Source: Auricularia sp. M13 (lineage: Eukaryota; Basidiomycota; Agaricomycetes; Auriculariales; Auriculariaceae). From it: a stretch of DNA of 64,000 nucleotides. Numbering within the stretch: position 1 is the first letter of the stretch; each line of letters begins with the position of its first letter. The stretch is taken from assembly GCA_037042915.1 (NCBI GenBank), contig CM073198.1, forward strand, positions 1,178,001 to 1,242,000, given 5' to 3'. The notes below the pieces were generated by a model. It searched no databases, was not told the DNA's origin, and saw only the letters and a list, made by a program, of their open reading frames with translations. The position numbers and the translations under genes were made by a program. Shown piece after piece: positions 10,730-22,667 of this stretch.

Positions 10730-12168
10730 CGTGCGAGATGCGGCCGCGCGGGGTTGTCGGGGATTAAGAGAGCGTGGGCCTCGGGACTGCGAGGCGGGGC
10801 GGAGTTATGAGTGCGGCGGGGGCGCTGCTTCGAGCCAGCGAGCGCGGGCGGGGCGGGGGGCGGGAGGCGGGAGAGAGGAGGGGAAAGTGATGGAGACGGC
10901 GCAAGGATCAGAAACCGGGAAACAACAGGAGCGCTGAGCCAAACACGCCCAAACACCCGCTTGCTGGCCGCCAGTCGGCGCCCAGCGTGCAACGCGGAGA
11001 GCTGAGAAGGCGTTGGAGCACGGCTGACATCCCCGTCAGCGCCTGCCAATGGGCGCTGTGGAGCTTCGGTTCTGGCGCGTTTGGCGAGAGCGCATCACTC
11101 GGCAATTTCTTCCCCATCAACACCGCCCCAACAGCGCCGCCAGGCCGTCTGGACCGAGGCCACCGCCAGGAAAACCACTACATACCTGTTGGAAACCATC
11201 GCTGGACAAGAATCGGGAGGGTGCAGATGGAAAATTGCCGCCTGATTCGAACGACGACCTGGCGAAAAGTTCCTGACGCCTAGCAGCTAGATCCACGTGA
11301 TTTGCAAATGCCAGGCTGGTATAGAGAGGGAGAAAAGAGCAGATACGCAGTCAAAATGAAGCAATTCATGCAGCCACTGCCAGGATCTGACGCGCAAGAT
11401 CACCAGAGCATCATGATCAGAGTCGCCGCGGAGAAGCACCAGGAGCATACGTTGTCGTCGAGCTGAAATCCTAGTTGAAGACCAATGCTGCAGAATAGTA
11501 CACCATGTCAGTTATCGTCGATCCTGAGCGATAGCCGGACCGTGTGTTTTGCTTGTCGATGCAAAGTCAATTGCAACCGCAGAGCCAGACCAGCGCGGTG
11601 CAGCATTCGTAACCTGCACAGCGATTGAATATTATCTGCCAGTAGAGGCGCTTAGCAGTCCACGAGCATAATGTTACTCAAGCAAAAAAGAATGCGATGC
11701 CAGCGTGCGTCAGTGTACGATTTGCTGGCAACAGCCATACGGGTCGCGCTTACAATGCTGTATGCTGGAGCGTAGCACAGGAATACCAGCTCGCAGTGTG
11801 GCCATGATAGTAGCAGGTCAAAGTGGGCGCAGAAAATGAGACTGGGTTCAAAATTCAAAAATTGTTCAGCAGCGATGACGTCGGCGGCAACGGATAATTC
11901 CAGCAGTCGTCCACCTCAGCAAGTCTTGTCATTACTGCTGAGGAAGATGACCGGGTGTCTGGAGTGTGCAGAGACTGATTGAACGACACTCGGAGTCATC
12001 AGCATTCTTCAGGGTAGAGCGCGGTATCCGCGGAGAAGCCGCATGCGCCGCCGTCATCGCATATACGGGCAGCCGAGCGCCTCTGGAATTTTTTTGAGGT
12101 ACATATAATACACGGGAGACAGGAAAATGAGCTTGGTGAACGATTCAGACCGATTTCTCAGGCCAGAC
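10730..12168. other. Intergenic stretch without a recognisable gene
   Basis: Its left part is the promoter of the membrane-protein gene, including a CCAAT on the plus strand near 11048. The remainder (about 11300-12168) shows no frame with family signatures, introns or RNA-gene boxes. A noncoding transcript cannot be excluded. Confidence 0.45.
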
Positions 12169-13134
12169 TCAGACGATGCGCCCCGGCCAGAACATTTCCC
12201 CCATGCGCGCCTTCTCCGCCCATTCAACATCATGCGCAAAGATAACCTGCACGCTCGCTCCTCCATCCTCAACACCATTCTCCTCCAGCGCCCTCATGAG
12301 CGCAAGAGTCCCCATCGCAGCCTCCCTGTCTGAATGGATGCAGCAGCGCTCACCCGTGCCCTCCTCAGTCCACATCGCAATCTCCTTGGTGCCGTAATAG
12401 ATACGGCGGTCGTGCACAGCGTCGCCCGCGAGGTAGATGTACTTCCTCTCAGCAATACGCACGAGGAGGTTGATGTGCCCCGGGACATGGCCGGGCGCAT
12501 GCACGATGCGCACGGCGCCGTCGCCGAACACGTCGAGCGTGTGCGGGAGGTTCTCAAACCGCTCCCACCTGCTCAGAGTGTCCCTGGAGCCCCCTAACGG
12601 CAGCACGACGTATTCCCCCGACTGGGGCGCGGGCAGCTGGGTGGTGCGGTCCAGGGGCAGGATGCCGCGCTCGAACGCGCTGTGCGACCCGGGGCCAGAC
12701 GACGCCGTCCCGTCGAGCAAACCCAGCGAGCCGGGCCCGACGACGAACCGCGCGTGCGGGAAGCGCGCCGGGTCGCCGATATGGTCCCAGTGCACATGAC
12801 TCAGCACGACGACCTCCACGTCCTCCGCGCGCAATCCGCCCCGTGCGAGCGACGCCAGCACGTCCGGCGCGCTCGTGGCGGGCTGGCGCTTCGCGATGTG
12901 CGCTTGGATTTGTGGCGAGTAGAGGGAGAGCGGGTGCCGTAGGCCGAGGTCGAACAACATTCGCGTCGTGGTCCCACTGGAGGGATGCACATGCTGGATG
13001 AGGAACGAGAGCGACGGCACCGTCATGCGCGCCGCCGGGTCCGCGGGCGCGACGAACGCCGCGTCGGGGATCGTCAGCTGCCCGGACTCGAGGGCGTGCA
13101 CTGAGACTGTGACTGTCGTGGGCTGCGTCATCAT
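12169..13134 (-). CDS. Metallo-beta-lactamase-fold lactonase, AHL-lactonase-like
   Basis: A single-exon 321-aa frame starts at the first of two adjacent ATGs (13134, 13131). The open frame continues upstream, but that part looks like 5' UTR. The metal-binding motifs are complete: SHVHWDHIGD (HxHxDH), APGHVPGHI (third His), LAGDAVHD (bridging Asp) and IFAHDVEW (last His). The motif order and 300-330 aa length fit the N-acyl-homoserine lactonase/AttM branch. Family knowledge: these dinuclear-zinc enzymes open lactone rings, and intracellular AHL lactonases are known from at least one mushroom. No signal peptide, so it is probably cytosolic. Hydrolysis of bacterial signals is inference; other lactones are equally possible. 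It faces the carboxylate transporter across 991 bp. Confidence 0.85.
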   Translation of the reverse strand: MMTQPTTVTVSVHALESGQLTIPDAAFVAPADPAARMTVPSLSFLIQHVHPSSGTTTRMLFDLGLRHPLSLYSPQIQAHIAKRQPATSAPDVLASLARGGLRAEDVEVVVLSHVHWDHIGDPARFPHARFVVGPGSLGLLDGTASSGPGSHSAFERGILPLDRTTQLPAPQSGEYVVLPLGGSRDTLSRWERFENLPHTLDVFGDGAVRIVHAPGHVPGHINLLVRIAERKYIYLAGDAVHDRRIYYGTKEIAMWTEEGTGERCCIHSDREAAMGTLALMRALEENGVEDGGASVQVIFAHDVEWAEKARMGEMFWPGRIV

Positions 13135-14125
13135 GGTTGAGGGTGCAGAACGGATGCAATGGCGCGGGTGAGACTCGGAGACCGAGAAGATCTGGGACTT
13201 TTTGCACCCGCGATACGATGAGGATTCACCTTGATTTAGCTTGGTCCCTTGACGGCACGGGTCTGCTGAGACGGCTGCGGGATAAAAATAGCGCGTCACA
13301 AGAAATCTCCGAGGAACTCGATGCACGGCGCTTCTCCGCGTAACAGGTCTTCTTGCACGCGAAACCTGAAATACGGTGCAGTGACACGTTAGGCAAAAAA
13401 GAGTGTGAAATCGCCTGAAAGTCAGAAAGACCATACTGCAACTCGGATATGGTACGTAGAACCGATAGCCCGACATGCAGAGTACACGTGAGCGTGAACT
13501 CTGAGGATGATTTAGGCTGGAGTAACATCAGCGGGTTGGGAAGCACTCTTCTGAGGTTCTCAGGCCCACGTCGCCCCTTTTCTGAGTTATCTCCGCGATG
13601 CCTGATGATTGACAATGACCTGCAAATTGTCCCCACAATCATCCGCGCCGCCGCACCAGCTGATGACCCCTCAGAACTGCATCTGGAACAATCCTCATGC
13701 CCCAGTCGAGACTCGCTGGACTATCATAATCCCGTTTTTTCGCACCTTGGCATCTTGCGGGCTTCCGGTCCGGAGACATGTGAGTTTGGAGGGATACTAA
13801 GACTTTCTTGGCAGGGGTTTGTTGACGTCGCTTCGCCCAGTGCAGGCAGCCGTTTTTAGCCCAGAAAACTCGTACACAGACCAAGCCAAGCGCACTTTCA
13901 CTGAAACTGAAAGGTCGCAGCGACATCGACGACTCTCATACGCCAGCGACTCGCGCGGTCCTACCAGGTACAGGGCACGGGCATCGGTGGTCTTCCCCGC
14001 ATCAACTGACACAACAATCCGGTGATCACCGCCGAAGCCGCCCGGTCTCTCTGTCTATAAAGAAGCGCGGGGAGCATGCGGGGAAACGGTGGGAACTGCC
14101 TCTCACGCCCGCCTGCGACTGTAAG
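13135..14125. other. Divergent intergenic region
   Basis: It lies between the lactonase (-) and the carboxylate transporter (+) and must contain both promoters. A TATA-like CTATAAAG sits about 75 bp before the transporter ATG (near 14054). No further gene is seen. Confidence 0.5.
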
Positions 14126-16153
14126 ATGTCCGCCCCCGAGGTAGCCACGCCCGCGCCCACACATGACGGCCCGCCCAAGCTGCCGTGGGGCTGGGAGCGC
14201 GCGAAGCGCCATGTCGTTGACATCTTCAACCCGACGCACGGCTGGTACTACAACGACCACGGCGAGCACGTCTACGGGCCCGTGACGCGCCCCAAGCTCG
14301 TCAACCCGCTGCGCCTCTGCGCGATGCTCACGTGGCAGAACTGGCTGTTCTTCCTCGTCGGCCTCTGGGCGTGGACGTGCGTACCTTTCCTCTGCGTATC
14401 CCTGGTGCCTTGATTTGTCGTTGCTGACGGTGAGGCGAACTCAGGATGGACGGATACGACTTCCACGCCGGCTCGCTGTCGCTCACCAACCTCGCGGCGT
14501 ACTTCCACCAGAAGCGCGAGGTCATCTCCGAGTCCATCACCCTCACGCTGCTCTTCCGCACGGTGGGCGCGACCGTCTTCGGTATCGCGGGCGACTTATA
14601 CGGCCGCAAATGGCCCATGATCGTCAACCTGGTGAGCGTTTCCCCGCAGCGCAGTCGCGTGGATCTGAGCGAGCACGCAGATCATCATCGCCGTCCTGCA
14701 AATCGGGACGGTCTACGCGCCGAGTTGGCCCGAGTTCCTGGCTGTGCGAGCGCTGTTCGGTATCGGGATGGGCGGCATTTGGGGACTGTCCGCGTCGATG
14801 AGGTATGCGAGCTCGCGTTGACTGACTGGGAGAGGAGAACTGGCTGACGCGACGACGGCAGTCTGGAGAACATGCCCGTCGAAGCACGTGGCCTGTTTAG
14901 CGGCATTCTGCAGCAGGGTTACGCCCTCGGCTACATTATCGGTGAGCATACCTTTCTGTACCAGTAATGAACTTACTGACAAATGCGTTCCCTTCCAGCC
15001 GCCATTTTCAACTTATACGTTGTGCCCCACTCCAGGTTCGGCTGGAAGGCGCTGTTCTACATCGGTATGCTGCCTAAATTCTGAGCGCAGTCACACAGCT
15101 CACGGAGTTGCACGCAGGCGCGGGACTCACGGGCCTGATCGCCTTCATCCGGCTCTTCTTCCCCGAATCGCGCATCTACCTGGAGAACAAGGAGAAGCGC
15201 AAAGGGCAGAAGGTCAGCGTCCGCAACAAAGTCAAGGCGTTCAGCTCGGAGGGCAAGGCGATGATGAAGGTCTACTGGCGCCGCGCGATTTACGCGTCGC
15301 TCATGATGGCCGCGTTCAACTTCTCGTCGCACGGCTCGCAGGACATGTACGCGACGTACATGGAAGTCGGAAAGGGCTTCAGCAAGTCGCAGTCCACCAA
15401 GGCCGCGCTCATTGGCAAGACCGGCTGCGTCGTCGGCGGCACGATCTGCGGATACTTGTCGCAGTTCTACGGGCGCCGCGCGACTATTATCGTCGTGTCG
15501 TGTGTGGGCGCGTGCTTAATCCCGCTGTGGGTGCTCCCGGACTCGTGGGGCGCGCTCGTTGCTGGCGCGTTCCTGCTGCAGTTCTGCGTCCAGGGCGCTT
15601 GGGGGTGAGTGAAACGCTGCATTGACTAAGCTCTTTCAACGCACATGCTAACGCCTTGGGCAGCGTCGTCCCAATCCACCTGTCCGAGCTGTCGCCGCCC
15701 CAGTTCCGTGCGACGTTCCCCGGAATCACGTACCAGATTGGCAACAGTGAGCACTTCCAACTTTTGCGGGTCGACCATCCACTGATTCGCTTCGCAGTGA
15801 TCTCCTCGCCTGCCGCGCAGCTGCTGTCGACCATGGCCGAGCGCTACCCGAAGGTGTACAAGGGCGAGCTGCGCCCCGACTACGCCGGCGCGCAGGCTTA
15901 CTTTATGACCGTCATCTTCATCTGGCTCGCTATTTGGCTCGCCATCGGCCACGAGGAGATTGGATCGCACTTTGAGACTGTTGCGCGCGCCGGCCACGAC
16001 GCCTTCGAGAAGGCCGAAGTAACCGCCGATGAAGAGAAGGCTAGCGGATCCCGCGACGGGTCGGAGGAGAGGCAGAGAAGTTCCATTGAAAAGGCGGCTG
16101 ACGAGCACGTTGAGCACCAGCCGAATACTGTAACGTCCGAAGCACGAGCATGA
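14126..16153 (+). CDS. MFS carboxylate transporter, JEN1-like
   Basis: Exons 14126-14376, 14445-14631, 14681-14802, 14862-14941, 14999-15064, 15118-15604, 15664-15746 and 15798-16153 give 543 aa. The protein has a cytosolic N-terminus, about 12 hydrophobic segments and a charged tail. The motif between TM2 and TM3 is GDLYGRKWPMI (MFS signature A type), and GISMGG-like GIGMGGIWGLSASM follows TM4. The opening DGYDFHAGSLSLT in TM1 is typical of the lactate/pyruvate permease branch. Family knowledge: JEN1-type proteins import monocarboxylates with protons across the plasma membrane and are glucose-repressed in yeasts; specificity here is inferred. All seven introns are 50-70 nt. Confidence 0.88.
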
Positions 16154-16456
16154 TGTACGAATGATTAAACGCAATGTGATATAATTTTCGATGAAGAAAA
16201 GCCAATCTGGGTCAGCGCTAGAGTCGTGAAGGAGGTTTAAGGCCCCTGGTGCGCGGGGATTGAAGAAGAGCAAGATGTCGCAAGCCTGGTCCTGAGCAGC
16301 ACCTCCCGCTTGTTGAGGAACTGGTCAATGACTGCCAGTGATGTTTTCCATTCATTAAAACGGAGGCCGTAGAAAGGTAGATTCGGAGGTTGGGGTACGA
16401 GGACAAGATCAGGGAATTGCCGTGTTCGTGTTTGGCGCGTGTTTTTCGCTCCGGTC
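16154..16456. other. Short intergenic region
   Basis: It holds the transporter 3' flank and the PEX1 promoter, 303 bp in total. The genes are in the same orientation. Nothing else is visible. Confidence 0.5.
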
Positions 16457-19400
16457 ATGCCGCGCCAGGCCACTATCCGCTACGTTTCGCTGCGCTCGTC
16501 GCTTGTGAACCTACCATTAAGCCTATATGGCCCGCTCGTAGAGCACCGGGTTGTGCGTGCTGCAGAGCCTGTTTAATACGGTGCTTATGGGCATGCACTT
16601 AGCGCCCGCAAGGCGTAGCCGTACACCTCTCCGCGACTGTGAACGGGAAGCTCGTGTCAGCACACGTGGGATGGACTGGAATGGCCTCCGCGTCGTCGCT
16701 TGCGCAATGGCAGAATCGGCTTTCCAGCGCTGCATCATCGTCTCGCGACGCGAGCTTCGAGACGATCGAAATAGACCCCCAATTTGCCTCAAGCTTAGGG
16801 TTCCCTGAAAATACCGTGGTACGCACTCCGACTCTCTTTGAATAAGTTTCATAATATTTTTAAGGTTGACATTGGCCTATTGCACGATCTACCTGTCGCA
16901 ACACGAGTGGCAACAGAACCTCGAACCGCAGACGACTGGGAAATCATGGTAAATGTCACACAGAAATCGAGACCAATGCTTTAAAGGCTTCTTCAGGAAC
17001 TACATGCGAACTATATGGAGGAGAGTATGCTCTCTCAAGTTCGCGTAGCCGTCGTGGGCCAAGAAATAGACGCATGGGTGATGGGCCGTACGCGCGTGCG
17101 CTTTCTAGTCGGTACGGTGTCGCCTATTGCTCTCGACTCATCTGATATACCAGCCACGCAGTATCCACAGAACCATCTGGCGGGCCTTGTCTACTATCGA
17201 CCGACACCGAAGTTTCAATCGCACCAAAGACTCGCGCACCAAAACAGCAAGCGAACGGAGCCAGTGAAGAGCGGCCGAAACCCATTAATTCATCTTCTCA
17301 GTCTTCCACCGATAAACGTTCCCAAACGCGAGCGGGGACGACTCTGCGTGTTTTAACGCACATGCGGGACTGGGCCCCGCCCGCGTTGTCCGTTGCCACG
17401 CTCTTGGTCTCGCCTTACGTGTTCGACTCGATAGCCCCCGGTTCTGGCACGAGCTCGATGGCCAATGTCTCTGTGCGGATTCACGTACTGCGACCACCGT
17501 TCACCGTTTTGGATCAACGCGAGGCCACTCCTAAAGTCGACGATGTCCGCGTCTTCAAGCCTCAAGAGCCGTCTTCCACCCCTGCCCCAAAAATCGCCGA
17601 AAAGGCCGATGAAGAGGCGAAACCTCTCATCGCGCGCCTCCTCCCCGAACCTGCTGTACCACAAGGACATGCCGTCGCCTTTGGGATACCGTCTATATCG
17701 ACATGGGACTTGGTCACGTTAGTTTCCGCATTTATAGCTGTACCCCGTCTCTGACGGATGATTTCAGCGTTACAGCTACTCTTCCCGCAGACGGCGAGCC
17801 ACCTCGAATAGTTCATCAACCTGACCCCGCTGCTGCGTACGTTCCTCAACCACCCGATCCCTATGATTCAGCTTTTTACATGATCTAGTCCACCGAAGGC
17901 TCTTGCTGGCGTGTCAAAGCTGCTCGATACGGCGACGGATTATATCTTGCATGGCTTCGTAACTCAGGCTCAGGCTACGCATGGTTCGCGAGAGACTTAC
18001 CGCGAAAGCCAAGGACTCCAGGGTGCGTTCCACATCTGCGCCTGAATTCATGATGCCCAGCTTATATTTTCCAGGTTTGCTCCTTGTCGGACGACCAGGC
18101 TCTGGGCGAACGTCCGTCGCGCAAGCCGTCGCACAACGACTGCGGGACGACCCGCGCGTATACGCACGTACGCTATACATTACCAGCGCGAGGCTGCCTA
18201 CTCATCTGATCGCTGTTCTCTCACAGAAATATTGTACAAAGACATGGTGACGCTCGCCGAAGACCGCGTCTCAGTCATCAAATCCGAATGGACAACCCTC
18301 CTCGAGCGCGCAGCATGGAGCCGCCCGTCCGTGCTCATCCTCGACAACCTCGACGTCCTCGTCGGCGCCGAGCTCGAAGTACGCCTATCTTATCTCAGTA
18401 TCCGCGCCCAGCCCATGCTGAATGCCGATAAAATAGCACGCAGATTCGTCGCGCCAGAGACAACTTGCCGAGCAGTTCCTCGCGGTGTTCGCGGGTGGTA
18501 AAGCGCACCTTGCGGGTGTCGCGGTCATCGCTGTGGCGAAGGGGGCGGCGAACCTCCATCCCCTGCTGGCGACCTCGCATATCTTCGGCCTGCATCTGAC
18601 GCTGATGCCGCCGAATCGCGATGCGCGACGAGATGTGCGTGGACATGGTTATGAGACCTTACCTTTACGTGTTGACATTGAGGCCGCAAATAGATCATGA
18701 GCGAACTCGTGCGGGAACACATCGCGCAGTCGGACCTGCAGCTGGACATGGAAGACGCCATCAACTACGTTGCGCTCGCGACAACGACCGAGGGATACTC
18801 CGCGACAGACCTGAAGGATCTCGTAGCCGGCGCGGTACACCATGCCGCCATGCGCGACGTACGCGCCCTTCATCCTACCATGCTCGTAGCTGACAACGCT
18901 GTGCAGCGTCCCGCACTTGGCGCTAAAGACTTCGAACGCGCTCAGAAGGAGTTCGTGCCCCTGAGCCTGCGCGATGTGCAGCAGACCAAGCGCACGGACG
19001 TCCGCTGGGCGGATATCGGCGGTGAGTGTTCACACCGCATATGATAACCGGGTCGACTGAATGAATATGATAGGACTGGGCGAAACGCGCCGCGTATTGC
19101 GCGAAACGCTCGAGTGGCCCACCAAATACGGTGCGATATTCGCAGAGTCTCCTTTGCGGCTGCGGTCTGGGTACGATACATCATATTGTGCGATCCTCAG
19201 CGGGGTCCTCATCTGACAAATTTTCGTAGCTTGCTGCTGTACGGCTACCCGGGCTGCGGAAAGACTCTGCTCGCATCAGCCGTCGCGCGCGAGTGCGGGC
19301 TCAACTTTATCGGTGTCAAGGGCCCCGAGCTACTGAACAAGTACATTGGCGCGAGCGAGAAATCGGTGCGCCGTACCTTCGAAAATAACTGCCCGACGCG

Positions 19401-20577
19401 TCCCCCTGATGATGATTTTGTACGAATTCTCTGTTTAGGTGCGCGACCTTTTCGAGCGTGCGACGGCTGCGAAGCCATGTATCCTCTTCTTCGATGAATT
19501 CGACTCGATCGCCCCGAAACGGTAGGTCTGCCTTTGGCCTCCATTTTCATTCTATTGTAACTGGCTTGCAGTGGTCATGACAGCACCGGCGTCACGGATC
19601 GCGTTGTGAACCAGATGCTTACACAGATGGATGGAGCCGAAGGATTGGATGGTGTCTATGTGCTCGCCGCCACAAGGTGTGCGCCCTTCCTCCATCTGAA
19701 GAAAATAAGCGCTTATGTTCCCCGAAGTCGTCCTGACCTGATCGATCCTGCGCTCCTTCGACCAGGCCGTCTCGATAAAGCCTTGTTGTGCAATATGCCC
19801 GACTTGGCGGAACGCCAAGAGGTATATAATCTCGGTCAGCCTGGATTCCCAGCCTCTAAAATCAGCCCAGATATTATCCGTCGTGGCCCGCAAACTCACG
19901 CTGAGTCCGGACGTCGACATCTCGGAATACGCCGCCCAAACGGAGGGGTATTCTGGCGCGGACTTGCAGGCGCTGCTTTACAACGCTCATCTGGACGCCG
20001 TGCACGAGAGTATTACCGTTCCGCTCTCTGACGCCACGAATGGGACGCGGCCGGGCGAGGAGAATGATAGAGTTCACGTGACGGCCTTTGGCGGACCTCC
20101 GGAGACACGCATGACCGGTCGGGCGTCGGTGGCAGAGTCCAAAGCGCTCGAACGACGTGTGCGTGCTCAGAATTTCCTGCCTCATTGGTTTTTATTTGAC
20201 AACCTGGCCAGATGGCCGCTATGCTAGGTCGCAATTCTCCGAGCGGCCGCAAGAAACCCGCCGTCGCACAGCCGAGTGCGAAACCAAAGGTTCGCCTGTT
20301 TCCTTGCCACTGAGAGAAGGCTCCTCAATTTGCGTTGTTAGATCGAGATTCATGATGGTCATCTTACGAAGGCTCTACAAGGGATGAAGCCGTCGCTGCC
20401 TGTGGATGAACGCCTCAGACTAGACTTCATGTGAGTATTCCCCACGCCACCGTGACAAGCTGCCAATGTAATTGCTCATTTTTGTTTAGCTACGACAAGT
20501 TCAGAGCTGACCGCAGTGGCGATCTGCCCAGACCCGGTGCTAGCAACGGCGTCGGACAGCGGACGTCCCTCATGTAG
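16457..20577 (+). CDS. PEX1: Peroxisomal biogenesis AAA ATPase PEX1
   Basis: Twenty exons (16457-16552, 16603-16818, 16865-16948, 16997-17111, 17171-17717, 17768-17836, 17889-18022, 18075-18167, 18227-18378, 18437-18634, 18694-19021, 19074-19170, 19230-19365, 19439-19521, 19572-19676, 19728-19821, 19871-20158, 20212-20289, 20342-20430, 20490-20577) give 1029 aa. The N-terminus ([17 protein letters not shown], then [10 protein letters not shown]) is that of PEX1. Domain D1 has Walker [10 protein letters not shown] (about 426-434) and a degenerate Walker B (LILDNLD). D2 has GYPGCGKT (about 715), Walker [10 protein letters not shown] and arginine fingers in [10 protein letters not shown]. Known role: with PEX6 it forms the hexamer that pulls ubiquitinated PEX5 from the peroxisomal membrane. 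The D1 Walker lysine is replaced by arginine, so ATP hydrolysis there may be weak. The conserved tail [13 protein letters not shown] supports the last exon. Confidence 0.95.
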
Positions 20578-20712
20578 CCAGATGACGCGACCTATTGCCT
20601 ACACGAACTGTGTTGTGTGCAGTGAACATGTCGATTTCAGGCAAAGTACATCAATTTATACACGGCTTTGGCTGTTAGCTGAACTCCTCGATGCTGTTCT
20701 CGTGTTCTTGAA

Positions 20713-21263
20713 CTAATCGTCGAACTACAGGAGTGTGAGATTGACGGACAACCGAAGCGCAGCAAACACATACGCAGTCCGAACAGCCGCTCCCGTCGGA
20801 AAGGCAAACGGAGCCGACGTTGCGGACGGCAACTCTGCCGTTGACCCTGTCCACGCTGGCGTCTCCGCAACCGAGGATTTGACCAACTGCGTCGCGCACG
20901 TCGGACCAGAGCGCATCGACGTAGTCAACATACACGCAGCCTGCGACTCATGTCAGTCTGTCGCTCGTCCAAGCAATCAGAGGCCGGCGACGCACAATTG
21001 CCAGGAGAGCAGGTCGGGTTCCAGGCGGGGGAGATACCGCCGACGGTGCACGTACGGCTCCAATCAGGGGTCAGCGTCGACCAGTTGTCGAAAAGAGCCT
21101 GGCAGTCGCTGAGCGTCGCGTCGCTGGTCGTACCGCAAGTCGGGCTGTTGTCGTTTCCGGGACCGACAATTTGGCGGCGCAATACTGTAGAGTTGTTCGA
21201 AGGGAATGCGACGGCAGAGCTCAGAAGGAGTGCTGTCGCAGCAACGAACGTGAGAAAGTGCAT
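20713..21263 (-). CDS. Cysteine-rich small secreted protein, copy A
   Basis: Exons 20996-21263, 20774-20940 and 20713-20724 give 148 aa. A signal peptide ends near SSAVA (residue 19). An RR pair at 29-30 could be a Kex2-type site before QIVGPGNDN. About ten cysteines follow, in patterns CGTT, SRTC, NPTCSPGNCC, GCGD, VCLS and GCSDC, and the last exon codes only FDD-stop. The junctions are confirmed by copy B (43179-43733), which has the same three exon lengths (268, 167, 12). A TATA box lies 52 bp upstream. I do not recognise the family. The arrangement loosely recalls Ecp2/KP4-type secreted cysteine-rich folds, but I could not establish that. It abuts PEX1 tail to tail and starts the accessory module. 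Confidence 0.82.
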
Positions 21264-22667
21264 GGTAAGACTGACAGTGTTGGGGATGGGGTCTTGAGAG
21301 TGAACAGGCAGACCCTTTATATGATGCCTTCGGCTGACTGTTCGGCAGGACGTCTGAGCGCTCTCTAGAAAGCATTTCGTGTGCCATTACAGTGCACATC
21401 TGTGCCCCGCAGGTGAGTAAGGCTATTAATGTTCCGGCGCTACATATGCATGACAATCCGGAGCCGCGATGGGGTGTGAATCCGGCTCCACAGGACCAAC
21501 AAACCTAATTGTGCAGCGGCAGGACAAATAGCGTCTGAGCGTCCGCGACCATCGATGCAGCACAAGTCTGGCCCAGGTGGGCCCGTCACCCTGTCGAGGT
21601 AGATCGTCCACTGGAACTTGAGAAGTCGCAGACAAGCTTGTGTCACTCGTTCGCTACGCCACCTACTATGTTGGGGAACCTCCTGCCGTCGTAGGAAGTA
21701 TGGAATCAGGAATCTCATGATTCGAACCCTGGGAAGCATGCACCAGCATGCATCATATGTTATCCACAAGTCTGAGAAATCAGTAAGTGGTTGGCTCGAC
21801 AGTGAGCCACATGGATCTGATGTTAGCGCTTGCTGTCGTACCCACCACTTAGGAGTCAGCATCGGGTCAGCACCAGTCAGCTTTGGCGCCGATGGGCTTC
21901 ATGCGTGAGGTCATGCCTGGACTGAGTGGCAAAGTTATTTTTTTGCGTCATTGAGACTGTAAGTGCTTCTCTCGATATCAATTTTCCTCTGTAATTCCCA
22001 CGGGACCGTCTCGGCACAGGTGTCCCAATTGCGCAGTTGAGCCACCCCGTGCGAAATGCACAGGGCCAGACCCTATGAGCAAATGCATTTGATCGATCAG
22101 GATCTCAGGACAGTTCACCCCTGACATTGGCTTTCGTGATAGTTTCGTTTCCAGTAAATCTGAAAAGGTAGTTGTTGTAGTTGGGTAGTTGAGGTGTGAG
22201 CAGCACGAAGAAGACAAACAAGTGCGTCAGGAAGTCCAATCTCATGCGTCCGATGAGGGGCATTGACAGAGACGGCTTCAACTTCATCCCCTGTAAATTC
22301 TTCATGAAATTCGATATTCCATTATATATCACCAACGGCTCGAAGCTGTAAAAGAACAGGTGACTTCCGGCTGACTGTGACTTACCCGCCATTTTCAGAT
22401 TCCGCTTGTACACTGCTTGACCTTGAACGGTAACATTCGACCGTCATGCCGCGGCGCGCAACAAGAAGCGCGCCTGTAACTCATTTTCCTGGCACTGCAT
22501 GCCATCAGGTGCTCAACTCATGCACCGACGAGTTTCGAATTGCATTTCTGCGGCTATACTGTCTACTCCATGAATCGCTACAAACATGGATCGCGACAAA
22601 GACTTGGTCACTTGGCGTCTATCTTGATCCTCCTTGCTCCGGGCTCACACGGTGGTCTGCGCGTGCG
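21264..22667. other. Intergenic stretch in accessory module A
   Basis: It is the promoter side of secreted protein A and the 3' flank of the DUF6924-like gene. A lone tRNA-B-box-like string near 21730 (minus) has no matching cloverleaf. Frames here are short and lack signatures. Confidence 0.45.
21315..21321 (-). promoter_or_regulatory. TATA box of secreted protein A
   Basis: TATAAAG on the minus strand sits 52 bp before the ATG. Copy B has the same heptamer at nearly the same distance, so the core promoter came along with the duplication. Confidence 0.65.

Noticed and set aside
9783-10937. 384-aa plus-strand frame
   Set aside because: Antisense of the proline-rich membrane-protein gene; product is Arg/Ala/Gly low complexity with no domain.
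21715-21800. Possible tRNA or SINE (B-box-like GGTTCGAATC on the minus strand)
   Set aside because: No A box at proper distance and no cloverleaf could be folded.
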